Shown here: positions 1-7,772 of the stretch, one piece after another
Layout of the letters: the number at the start of each line of letters is the position of its first letter
Numbering within the stretch: the first letter of the stretch is position 1
Program-made: the position numbers and the translations under genes
Notes under the pieces: model-generated
Told to the model about the DNA's origin: nothing
Seen by the model: only the letters and a program-made list of their open reading frames with translations
The model's database searches: none
DNA from: Chitinophagales bacterium
GTDB lineage: Bacteria; Bacteroidota; Bacteroidia; Chitinophagales; Chitinophagaceae
Length of the DNA: 64,000 nucleotides
Reading direction: 5' to 3'
Assembly (NCBI GenBank): GCA_013298665.1
Contig: JAAFIK010000009.1
Span: 1 to 64,000, forward strand

Positions 1-117
1 TAGGAGGACCTAAACTTTTGATAGGTGGACCTATACCCACCTATAGGAGGACCTGAACTTTTGATAGGTTGACCTATACCTCCCTATAGGAGGACCTAAA
101 CTTTTGATAGGATGACC
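1..117. repeat. Tandem repeat of about 42-44 bases, cut by the left window edge
   Basis: A unit beginning TAGGAGGACCT followed by AAACTTTTGATAGG recurs at about positions 1, 43 and 87, so the spacing is 42 and 44 bases. The middle copy has GAACTT in place of AAACTT, and the segments between the cores differ slightly. No open reading frame uses it. It lies beyond the 3' end of the minus-strand glycosidase gene and may continue to the left. Confidence 0.8.
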
Positions 118-179
118 CTAAGTACTCAGTACCTCCTCCCGATACTTACGTCTTTGACCCTGCTACCTCCAGGACATCT

Positions 180-345
180 TTCCGGTAGCAGCCCCGTAGT
201 AACCCCGTAGTAAAGCCGAGGGTTACCCGTCTAAGCCCGTGTTTTCCCATTTACCCCAATGTTTACCCCGGGTGTTACAGAAGATCAGACCCGTGGCAAC
301 CCCGTAGTAACCCCGGATGTTCCCCGTATTCCGGATATAAGGCGG
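180..345. repeat. Imperfect C-rich short repeats (CCCCGTAGTAA type)
   Basis: The motif ACCCCGTAGTAA recurs at about 190-215 and again near 297-315, mixed with related words such as TTTACCCCAATG and GTTTACCCCGGG. The vocabulary resembles the long units of the repeat island at 61705-62306 (TTTACCCCGATG, ACCCGTGGCA). No gene is visible in this stretch and its function is unknown. Confidence 0.6.
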
Positions 346-376
346 CGGGGCAAGACAAACCATCAGTGATCAGCAT

Positions 377-410
377 AAAAAAAGGCTGTCGCATAGAAAT
401 GAAACAGCCT
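377..410 (-). terminator. Rho-independent terminator of the glycosidase gene
   Basis: On the minus strand a 7-base-pair stem AGGCTGT/ACAGCCT with a 14-base loop is followed by seven T residues. It lies about 25 bases beyond the stop codon of the gene ending at 436, which is where an intrinsic terminator for that transcript would be expected. Confidence 0.75.
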
Positions 411-435
411 GTTCAGTAAAGGGGACTGGAAGGGA

Positions 436-2133
436 TTATCCTATGGTAATCCGGACCGTAATCTGTCCGATATTATCTTTTAACCCGGAGCCATATTGCC
501 CTTTCAGGTCATCATTGATACACAGTTGCAGCTCGCCACCGGTGGTTGCAGTCATGGTCAGGCTATCACCCACCAGAAATACATCAGTACCTATAGAACC
601 GATAAGCGCGCCCTCATCCTGACCGGGCATCGTATAGCCTGGCTTCGCCACGATAAATGTCGGGTTACCATTGGCATCATACAACTTTCCGCCATTGTCG
701 TTCGGGTTCGCCGTCCAGGCACCAGACAGAAAGGTGATGGTTACTGTGCTTCCGGCGGGCACCGTAACACCGGCAGACTGCCAGGGCAGGGTTGACTGAA
801 CGGTGAAAAAGGTAATGTCGCTGAACACCTGTTGCAGCGCATTGAAAGTGCCCGTACGTACGGTCACCACATCTATTGGCGTCGCTGGCCCGCCATAACC
901 ACCGGTCTGCTGCCAGATCGGGCTGTTATTGCTCAGGCCGGCTCCGCGTTGCTGGGAGAAAATACCAAAGCCATCCTGGTCCCAGTATCCGTTCGGAAAC
1001 CCGGGTGCAGGCGTACCACCATACCAGGTATAGATATTGGGTGCACCCGGTTGGTTCCACCACTCATCGCAGTATTCAAAATAATACATGCCCAGGCAGA
1101 GGGATTGGGTGGGCGGATAAGCCAATGGCCCAACAGCCGCAATCACCTTAGCCGCATTGGCAATCGTGGCAGCATCGGCATAAATCGTTGAAGGATCCGT
1201 TGCCGAATGATGACCCGTAGCCGGCATTCCCCATTCGGTAAAGATGACGGGCTTGAGGGCTGCACCGGTCAGTCCGGCATAACCGGGGCCAATATTGGGT
1301 ACCGGGCCAAAAACACTGCTGAAATTGATGGTTTGGTAGGTATTGACACCCCAAAAATCCATCGCAGGGCATTGCGCCATATAGGATGCAGCCTGACCGG
1401 CAATGTTAGGATCATCGTGCACGGCCATTCCTACCAGTTTCTGGTTGGTCCCCATGGCTGTTTTGGCAGCCGCTGCCAGCGTTTGTACCTGGCTCCACCA
1501 GAACTGAACATAACCTGTATTGGGGCCATAGGTAACCACGCCGGAATCCAGTTCGTTCTGTATAACAAAGCCCAGCACAGCAGGATGACCGGCTACCTGT
1601 GTTACCGTCTCAGACAGTACATTTGTCCAGAACGTAATCTGGTCCTGAGGTGTACTGTTGTATTGCTCCTGCCAGAACATATTGGACGGAAGGGGAATAC
1701 CTACCAGTACATAAAGGGGATTGACGCCATCATTCCAGCATTGGTCAAGAAAGGATTGGTGTGTCTGCAGTTGCCCGCTGTTCCAGGGGCTTGGGAATGT
1801 CCCGTCGGTATTCAATTGCCGGGACAACATACTGTACACCCGGATGGTGTTGGCACCGAGGGACTGCAGGTTCGGAATATCTCTTTGCCACAAGGCATCC
1901 CAGCCGGTAATCCCGAAGCCCTGCCCGGAAAAATCATCCCAAAACCAGTCTCCTATCGCAGGGGCTGATGCGTTCGATCCATTGATCGGGGCGGGTGAAT
2001 AACAAAGCCCTTTCAGGATAAAGGGTACTGGTGCTGCACCATTAACAGATTGCATCAATGAAGCAACGGGTGTTCCGGAAGAGGTGTCAACCGAACAGGT
2101 CCAGTTGGTTGTTGAACTCATAATATATTGCAT
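436..2133 (-). CDS. Clan GH-A glycoside hydrolase with C-terminal LecA-like lectin module
   Basis: The 565-residue product has a TIM-barrel N-terminal part that opens with a KGLCYSPAP strand, typical of GH2/GH5/GH72-like barrels. It carries the two glutamates expected of a retaining clan-A enzyme: E194 in QNELD (acid/base) and E300 in PVIFTEWG (nucleophile). Residues from about 430 to the end resemble the PA-IL/LecA galactophilic lectin fold, with GALIGSIG, a G-E-L-Q-L strand, an INDD motif and DN-G near the C-terminus. I infer that it cuts or transfers glycan and anchors through the lectin module. No signal peptide is visible, so its location is unclear. A second ATG at 2121 (MSSTTNW) is an equally possible start. 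The exact GH family cannot be fixed by eye. Confidence 0.75.
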   Translation of the reverse strand: MQYIMSSTTNWTCSVDTSSGTPVASLMQSVNGAAPVPFILKGLCYSPAPINGSNASAPAIGDWFWDDFSGQGFGITGWDALWQRDIPNLQSLGANTIRVYSMLSRQLNTDGTFPSPWNSGQLQTHQSFLDQCWNDGVNPLYVLVGIPLPSNMFWQEQYNSTPQDQITFWTNVLSETVTQVAGHPAVLGFVIQNELDSGVVTYGPNTGYVQFWWSQVQTLAAAAKTAMGTNQKLVGMAVHDDPNIAGQAASYMAQCPAMDFWGVNTYQTINFSSVFGPVPNIGPGYAGLTGAALKPVIFTEWGMPATGHHSATDPSTIYADAATIANAAKVIAAVGPLAYPPTQSLCLGMYYFEYCDEWWNQPGAPNIYTWYGGTPAPGFPNGYWDQDGFGIFSQQRGAGLSNNSPIWQQTGGYGGPATPIDVVTVRTGTFNALQQVFSDITFFTVQSTLPWQSAGVTVPAGSTVTITFLSGAWTANPNDNGGKLYDANGNPTFIVAKPGYTMPGQDEGALIGSIGTDVFLVGDSLTMTATTGGELQLCINDDLKGQYGSGLKDNIGQITVRITIG

Positions 2134-2647
2134 TTTATTGTGTACCCTACTCTTTTGCGGCTTTTCGGGATGCGCCGGGTATTTTTATGGGTCATTTATC
2201 CAATAATAGCCTGACGGGTGATCAGCCCGGAACTACCAGGACTACGCGTATATATGTTGCACAGCGGTATGCCCGAAACCGGTTGAGATCATGCAAACCT
2301 GCAGAGCAGTCATATCAGCACTTGCCAGTGTTGGCGATATCTGCATAACATATTGTTGTATTAATCAATTAAGCCGATGAGGCTGTAAAAAGATAATATG
2401 CCGGCTTTTGTATGGTCATGATTTTTTTGGATTTTGGCCGATGATTGTCCGGCAGATATTTGTATCCCGACAATGTTGGATATTGATCCATCGTATTTAG
2501 TATTACTGGATTTTGTACATGCAAAGTATAAAGTTCCCGGGGCAGATTATCGCGTATAAACACCTGTATTTAACATCAGGTAGTTTTTGGGAGGTGGCCA
2601 GGGTAATAAAAAAAGGCCTGGTGGCCTTTGTGCTTTTTGCGGATGAC
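2134..2647. other. Intergenic region, no convincing gene
   Basis: About 510 bases between the glycosidase start and a small minus-strand gene. It holds short open frames (such as 2369-2563 on the minus strand) with unconvincing, low-complexity composition, and a terminator near its right end. It probably contains the glycosidase promoter, but I see no clear TTG...TAnnTTTG pair. Confidence 0.5.
2605..2629 (-). terminator. Rho-independent terminator after the 57-residue ORF
   Basis: A perfect 7-base-pair stem AAAGGCC/GGCCTTT with a four-base loop is followed on the minus strand by a run of T residues. It begins about 20 bases after the TAA of the small ORF at 2648-2821 and supports a transcript ending here. 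Confidence 0.75.
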
Positions 2648-2821
2648 TTATTCCTTTTTTTTGTGTACCACTCTTTTGCGTTCAGTCCTTCGGGTACTAC
2701 CGGCCATTTCATATTCGTTGCTGTCCTTACCATACCCACCGGGTACGCCGGCCAACGGATCGGTAGAATCGGGGAATGGGTACATCAACAACAGCCCACC
2801 GGGAAGGGCATTGCAGACCAT
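2648..2821 (-). CDS. Small hypothetical protein, 57 residues
   Basis: An ATG at 2821 opens a 57-codon frame ending TAA at 2648. The product begins MVCNALPGG, has a Pro/Gly-rich middle (PFPDSTDPLAGVPGG) and ends in a strongly basic tail (RRTERKRVVHKKKE). An intrinsic terminator follows the stop directly. The gene shares orientation with the membrane protein 82 bases upstream. I do not recognise a family. A longer overlapping frame on the same strand (2503-2739) reads straight through the terminator stem and is the weaker candidate. Reality of the gene is uncertain because no clear ribosome binding site is seen. Confidence 0.45.
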   Translation of the reverse strand: MVCNALPGGLLLMYPFPDSTDPLAGVPGGYGKDSNEYEMAGSTRRTERKRVVHKKKE

Positions 2822-2902
2822 ACCTGTTGCCAGGCAATCACGGGGGAAACGGGGTACTATTCACCATTGGTCAACAGTACCCGGCACATGACCAAAGCAT
2901 GG

Positions 2903-3241
2903 TTAACGGCGTACAAAACTGCCTGTGAAGGCGGCAAATCCGGCCACCAGGGCGCCGATCAATCCCGTAGCGGTGATGAGCAGGATGGGGTTGTCCATTT
3001 TGATGATCAGTACTGATATTTTATGCGCCAGGAGATGTCCGTTGGCACTGCTGCGCAGAAAGGCCAGTACCGCCCATAGCAGGAACAGGCCGAGGAACCC
3101 GGCACCAAAGGCTTTGAATGGTTTTTGCGGAACGGCAATGGCTACGATGGCTGCGATAATGGCGATACTCCACCAGGGTGCAAATAAACATGCGGCGAAA
3201 CTGAGTACGGCTGTGAGCAGAAGGGCTGATATAAATTTCAT
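2903..3241 (-). CDS. Small hydrophobic membrane protein, 112 residues
   Basis: The product has three to four predicted membrane segments: about residues 3-20, 23-40, 44-63 and 82-105. The loop between the last two (RSSANGHLLAHKISVLIIKMDNP) is the only polar region of size. The first segment looks like an uncleaved signal anchor rather than a lipoprotein signal. The gene lies 39 bases downstream of the penicillin-acylase gene on the same strand and may be co-transcribed with it. No family is recognised and no function is proposed. Confidence 0.65.
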   Translation of the reverse strand: MKFISALLLTAVLSFAACLFAPWWSIAIIAAIVAIAVPQKPFKAFGAGFLGLFLLWAVLAFLRSSANGHLLAHKISVLIIKMDNPILLITATGLIGALVAGFAAFTGSFVRR

Positions 3242-3280
3242 AATGAATGTCGTTGTTGATAAAGAAAGGGGTGACTGGAA

Positions 3281-5710
3281 TCAATTGCTGAACTGCATGG
3301 TCCATTTAACCCGCTGGTCCCTGGTTTCATTTTTGGTCATGACCCATATTTTATTGTATTTGCCCGCGGCCCAGTCGTCAACAAAATTATCGTAGTAACG
3401 ACTGCCGGGATTACCACTCTGTCCCCCCGGATAGATGCCATAGGCCTCGGTAACCGGGGTAAGGTGTACCACCATACGCCAGCTCGGGCCATGATCACCC
3501 GTAGCAGCATTGATCACGTTTTCGCCGCCGCCAATCGGCAGGTTGAGTCTGCTGAAAGCGGGTAGTTTCAGCAGGTGATAAACGCCTGTACCTTTAAAAG
3601 TGGCCAGTTCAAGCGCACCATCGGCTTCCACCTGCTTCAGGTGTGCGCCTGCTTTTTTAAATGCCGCGGTGGCAATATCGGCCAGGCTTTCTTTTTGCGG
3701 TGTGGCAATATCATCAAGGAACTTGTATGCCGAATCTTTCAGCACCTGTTCTGCGAGCGTATTTTCAAGCGGAAAAATGATCGGTCTTGGTGCCTTCTTA
3801 TATTCATCTTCATATACTGATTGTACAAAGAACCCCCATGCGGTAAGGAATACGCTTGCGCCTTTGGAATGTACATCATTGCGCAGATCCCAACCCTTCA
3901 GCAGGTCAAGGTACTTTTTTTCATCTGCGGAAAGTTCGCTTTCGCGGATATTGTTCAGCAGGATGGGGCGGGCCGTTTCGCCGAGTATATTATAGTTATC
4001 GGTCTGCATTTTCATCATATCTTCAGGTGTAATCATACTCATCTGGCCCAGTTTGCGGTTGACAATCAATCCGCGGTATTCGGGGTACCCGCGCCCGAGG
4101 TAATAGGGATAGTTATAGTCTACCGGCCGTTGATTGGCACTGCTCACAAACCCACGCTCAGGATTGTACTGAAAGGGTACTTCATTCTGGGGTATCATGC
4201 CCTTCCACATATAACTACTGTCGGTTCCCGGCATCACAAAATCACCCTGTCCTGTCCATTTAGCCGGAAAATCGCCCTGTGCACGAATGGCGATATCGCC
4301 GTTCTTGGCAGCAAAGAGACAGTTTTGTCCGGGTGTACGGAGGAACTGCGCAGCGGCGGTATAATCCGCATAGTTTTTCGCATGGTTGAGGCCATGGAAA
4401 ATGCGCATTTCATTGCTGCCTTCGTGTGCCGTCCAGCGAACAGCATAGGCTTTGCTGTTGGTTTGCCGCCCGCCGCTGAAAGTTTTATCATACATCACCG
4501 GACCAAATACGGTATAGGCTACCGAATCAATGATTTCGAGACTGTCTTTAACCTTGATGTGTTCAACGCGGAAAGTTGTTTTTTTCCATTCGTTGTTGAA
4601 CCAGTATTCTTTGCGGCTATCGTCTTTGAATTTGATTTCGAAGTAATCGCGTACATCGCGGCCACCATTGGTGAAGCCAAAAGCACAACTGTCGTTGAAC
4701 CCGATCACAACACCGGGAGAGCCGGGGAAGCTGACCCCATAGGCATTGTACGCAGGGGTGGATATTTGCATTTCGTACCAGAGGGAGGGGAGGTTCAGTG
4801 CAAGGTGCGGATCATTGCAGAGGATGGGGGCACCACTCTTTGTTTTTTTACCACTCACCGCCCAGTTGTTACTGCCATTGAATTTGTGCGGTTTGGTTTC
4901 GGTAGCGGTGACGCCTGCAAGTGCCCCAAAATACAGCGAATCTGCTGTAGCCGGTTTTACGGGCTGGATAGCAGGGGGCGCAACGGGGGTTCCTTTGGGG
5001 ATGATGGGATCTAAGGAATCCTGTATGGATGGAAAGAGTTTATTAAAGTCTTCAGGACTGAAAAATGTCTTTGCATTGGTCATTTCAAAATCGTCTTCAC
5101 CGCCCGCGAGGTCGAACGACATGTATTTGAGAAAGAGCATCGTTTTCAGGTTGGACCAGGGCTCGGGTTTGTAGCCCAGTAATTTGTACTCCATGGGTAA
5201 TGCGCTTTCGGTGAGGGTGGCGATATAGGCATTGACGCCTGCGGTGTAGTTATCGCAACTGCTTTTGATCACCGGATCGGCCTCCACTGTTTTGAGTGAG
5301 TTTTCGGCGGCAAAAACCATCCCGAGGCGACGGAATTCACGATCGTGGTTCAGCGCGATGGGGCCAACGATTTCACTCGCCCGGCCGGCGGCTGAATGGG
5401 TTTGCAGTTCCATTTGCCAGAGCCGGAATTTGGCGTGCAGGTAGCCCTGTACAAAGTAGGCATCATTTTCCTGTTCTGCGAAAATGTGCGGAACCAGGCG
5501 GTCGTCAATGTACACCGACGTTTTACCCTTGAGTTGCGGAAACTTGAGGTCCGCACTGAAGTCCTGGTTAAGGGGTTCTGCATTCTGCCAGAGTCCGTGC
5601 TGCGGACTTAAGAATTTACCAAGGGGTGCGGGCAATACGGCTTTGGTATTAAAGACGAAAATCAGCCCCGTTGTAACAACGCCGGAAATCAGCGCAGGAA
5701 GTATTCGCAT
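3281..5710 (-). CDS. Penicillin acylase family (Ntn hydrolase) protein
   Basis: The 809-residue precursor belongs to the penicillin amidase/acyl-homoserine-lactone acylase family. These are periplasmic enzymes that self-cleave to expose an N-terminal Ser and then hydrolyse amide bonds. The chain-junction motif is FNGSNNWAVSG, which places the catalytic nucleophile at about S280, followed by the typical DPHLALNLPSLWYE segment. The length is normal for an alpha-linker-beta precursor. I chose the ATG at 5710 because it begins a hydrophobic signal-like stretch (MRILPALISGVVTTGLIFVF). The in-frame ATG at 5806 would add 32 residues without secretion features. Substrate cannot be told from sequence: beta-lactam, acyl-homoserine lactone and N-acyl amino acid are all possible. 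Confidence 0.85.
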   Translation of the reverse strand: MRILPALISGVVTTGLIFVFNTKAVLPAPLGKFLSPQHGLWQNAEPLNQDFSADLKFPQLKGKTSVYIDDRLVPHIFAEQENDAYFVQGYLHAKFRLWQMELQTHSAAGRASEIVGPIALNHDREFRRLGMVFAAENSLKTVEADPVIKSSCDNYTAGVNAYIATLTESALPMEYKLLGYKPEPWSNLKTMLFLKYMSFDLAGGEDDFEMTNAKTFFSPEDFNKLFPSIQDSLDPIIPKGTPVAPPAIQPVKPATADSLYFGALAGVTATETKPHKFNGSNNWAVSGKKTKSGAPILCNDPHLALNLPSLWYEMQISTPAYNAYGVSFPGSPGVVIGFNDSCAFGFTNGGRDVRDYFEIKFKDDSRKEYWFNNEWKKTTFRVEHIKVKDSLEIIDSVAYTVFGPVMYDKTFSGGRQTNSKAYAVRWTAHEGSNEMRIFHGLNHAKNYADYTAAAQFLRTPGQNCLFAAKNGDIAIRAQGDFPAKWTGQGDFVMPGTDSSYMWKGMIPQNEVPFQYNPERGFVSSANQRPVDYNYPYYLGRGYPEYRGLIVNRKLGQMSMITPEDMMKMQTDNYNILGETARPILLNNIRESELSADEKKYLDLLKGWDLRNDVHSKGASVFLTAWGFFVQSVYEDEYKKAPRPIIFPLENTLAEQVLKDSAYKFLDDIATPQKESLADIATAAFKKAGAHLKQVEADGALELATFKGTGVYHLLKLPAFSRLNLPIGGGENVINAATGDHGPSWRMVVHLTPVTEAYGIYPGGQSGNPGSRYYDNFVDDWAAGKYNKIWVMTKNETRDQRVKWTMQFSN

Positions 5711-5874
5711 AATATTAATTATTTGCCTAAGGTAAGGAAAATCCGGAAACGGGTAATGAGGGATGTGATAAATTTCAACAATGGTAATCCTGCTGGTCAT
5801 GACCACATCCCCCCTACCCTGTTTATGTCAATCCGGATTTTTGCAGTTGGCTGTAAAGTTTGGGGTAACCCGGT

Positions 5875-7413
5875 TTAATTGGTGGCAGCGTCTGCATTAA
5901 GGTTGCCCCAGCCGAGGTTACTGCTGCGGTTGGGATACCTGCTGCAGTTTTGTATCATCTTATTCAGCACCTGGTCGCGCGTATAAGCGGGAAATCGGCT
6001 CCAGATCAGGGCGGCCATACCCGCGGTGGAAGCCGTGGCTACAGAAGACCCGCCCACGGTTGAAGGTTGATCGCCCGTCATAGCCAAGGTAAGCGGATGA
6101 CGTTCATTAGCTGCTTTTTCCATCACAACCGTAAAATCTGTTTCACTGCCATCATGACAGGTACTGCATTGGGTATTAAAATTATTGTCGCGCACCCCTG
6201 TTACCGCATTCACTTCGTTCATATAGGCGGGAAAAATAACCCCAACCCAGCCGGCAGTCCAATCGAATGAGGTACCCGCAGCGCAGAACATCAGTTTTCC
6301 TTTGCCATAGGCATAGCGGATGGCATCTGCAATTTGTGAACTGCCGGTAATTTTCCCCATACTCATACTGATGATTTTTACATCTGCGCGGTTGGCAGCA
6401 TTGGTATAAGCATCTGCAACCCCCTTTACTTCGCGGCTGGCATCGAGGTATACATCGGATGCTGCGCGGCAGGTAACCAGGTTGCAATTGTAAGCAATAC
6501 CACAGGCGGCGCCATCTGTACCCCTTGGTGCAGCGCAGGCTCCGGCCATGGATGTGCCGTGTCCGCATCCGTCGTCGGGTGTTTCTACAGGCCCCGTGGG
6601 TATACCCAGAAAGGTAGAACGCGGAAGCGTAACAATCTTCTCTGACGTACGGCCGGAAGATGCCCCCTGGTTGATGGCGCTGCCAAGGTTTTCCTGGTCA
6701 AACGCCGAACCCGTATCAATGATGAATACTTTTACGCCGGCTCCGGTGGTTTTTGTCCAGGCATTCTGTATCCCGTGATAAGCATAGTTCCAGGAGGCCT
6801 TGGCATTAGGTGCAATGGTGGTATAATCGGTGCCGGCCAGGAGACCGGGTTCGGCCGTATTGCCATCGCAACCACTGCTGCTGAGCGAGCCGCTGGTGAG
6901 GCGTTGGGGTTCGTAGCCCATGGGCTCGGCGTAACGTACAAGGCCTGATGCGCGGAGTTTTTGTACGGTGGCAAAATTATCCACCCGTACATTGATGACA
7001 GGAAGTACTGCTTCTGTCCATTCTTCAAGCTGATCAATGGTAAGACCGGTGCGGGTTGTTTTTTCATTGGCCTGTACCAGTTCGAGTACCTTTTGTTTTG
7101 CGGCTTTCCAGGCCGGGTCGCTGATGTTGATGGTATGCAAACGTTCGCTGACACCCGTTTCACCAGCGGGCTGGTAACCGATAGACATGATCTTGTCGCT
7201 GGCCTGTAAGGCACTCCACACCATTTCATCGGAAACCATACTCCATTCAAATTTGTGGTGCAGTTGCAGTTGCGCATGGATCTGCGCGTTGATGGCGGCG
7301 GTGGATACCGGTTCGGGGTTGGCGACGGCGGCATCGTTGGCGACGGGGGATTTTTTACAGGCACTCAGCAGTAATGCCACTGCTATGGCGGTGTAACAGA
7401 TTGATTTTCTCAT
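5875..7413 (-). CDS. Subtilisin-like serine protease (S8 family), lipoprotein
   Basis: The 512-residue product starts with a lipoprotein signal (MRKSICYTAIAVALLLSACKK, cysteine at 19), so it is probably an envelope lipoprotein. Residues to about 170 may be a propeptide. The S8 triad is visible in order: Asp in VFIIDTGS (about 233), His in GCGHGTSMAG (about 285) and Ser in GGSSVATAS (about 457). A paired-Cys segment CSTCHDG lies near 416. The last residues run into a normal subtilase C-terminal helix without a T9SS tail, consistent with membrane anchoring by lipid. The gene is transcribed divergently from the threonine operon. Confidence 0.88.
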   Translation of the reverse strand: MRKSICYTAIAVALLLSACKKSPVANDAAVANPEPVSTAAINAQIHAQLQLHHKFEWSMVSDEMVWSALQASDKIMSIGYQPAGETGVSERLHTINISDPAWKAAKQKVLELVQANEKTTRTGLTIDQLEEWTEAVLPVINVRVDNFATVQKLRASGLVRYAEPMGYEPQRLTSGSLSSSGCDGNTAEPGLLAGTDYTTIAPNAKASWNYAYHGIQNAWTKTTGAGVKVFIIDTGSAFDQENLGSAINQGASSGRTSEKIVTLPRSTFLGIPTGPVETPDDGCGHGTSMAGACAAPRGTDGAACGIAYNCNLVTCRAASDVYLDASREVKGVADAYTNAANRADVKIISMSMGKITGSSQIADAIRYAYGKGKLMFCAAGTSFDWTAGWVGVIFPAYMNEVNAVTGVRDNNFNTQCSTCHDGSETDFTVVMEKAANERHPLTLAMTGDQPSTVGGSSVATASTAGMAALIWSRFPAYTRDQVLNKMIQNCSRYPNRSSNLGWGNLNADAATN

Positions 7414-7772
7414 ACAGTATATTTTTTAGGTGATGAAAATAAGTTTTTTTGTGGAATCTGCACGGGTAAGCAGGGACAATTTTTAAGTTTCGTGCCCTGG
7501 TTTAAAAGTACTTTAACCCGGATATAAAAAATATGGTTGCCGGGATTGCTTAACATTAATAATACTTATGCCTTTTGTTACTTCCGCAAAATCCCTTATT
7601 TTTACTCCCAGTAATGAAATACAGCACGACATATCCTTTTTTTTCCGGCATGGTATCCTTTACCATCAACACTTTCACAACCCGTTAAGGGTTGTACAAC
7701 ACCATATTATCCCATTGGCATTACGCTTTCCCCAACAACATTTCTGGTTTTTACGCTTAAACATTATCACAT
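7414..7772 (+). promoter_or_regulatory. Threonine operon leader region with candidate attenuator
   Basis: This 359-base gap separates the divergent protease gene from thrA. A weak promoter match is GTTG at 7536-7539, 23 bases, then TACTTATG at 7563-7570. Downstream comes a 24-codon Thr-rich ORF (7614-7688) whose last codons form the 5' arm of a perfect hairpin: ACAACCC at 7677-7683, loop GTTAA, GGGTTGT at 7689-7695. GTTGTACAAC at 7691-7700 is self-complementary and offers an alternative pairing. A classical terminator with a strong stem before its T-tract is not obvious. The only T5 run lies near 7750. Confidence 0.5.
7614..7688 (+). CDS. Candidate threonine-operon leader peptide, 24 residues
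   Basis: The ORF starts MKYSTTYPFF and ends INTFTTR followed by TAA. Six of 24 codons are Thr (ACG, ACA, ACC, ACT, ACA, ACC) and one is Ile. It ends 84 bases before thrA. The final two Thr codons overlap the stem at 7677-7695, so a ribosome stalled for charged tRNA-Thr would block that stem. This is the logic of the enteric thrL attenuator (established knowledge), and its use here is inference. Short ORFs occur by chance, but this composition next to thrA is suggestive. Confidence 0.5.
   Translation: MKYSTTYPFFSGMVSFTINTFTTR

Noticed and set aside
1207-1968. 253-residue plus-strand frame inside the glycosidase gene
   Set aside because: It is the antisense of a gene with clear catalytic motifs; its product has scattered Cys/Arg/Gly composition and no motif.
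3821-5014. 397-residue plus-strand frame
   Set aside because: Antisense shadow of the penicillin acylase gene; no recognisable domain.
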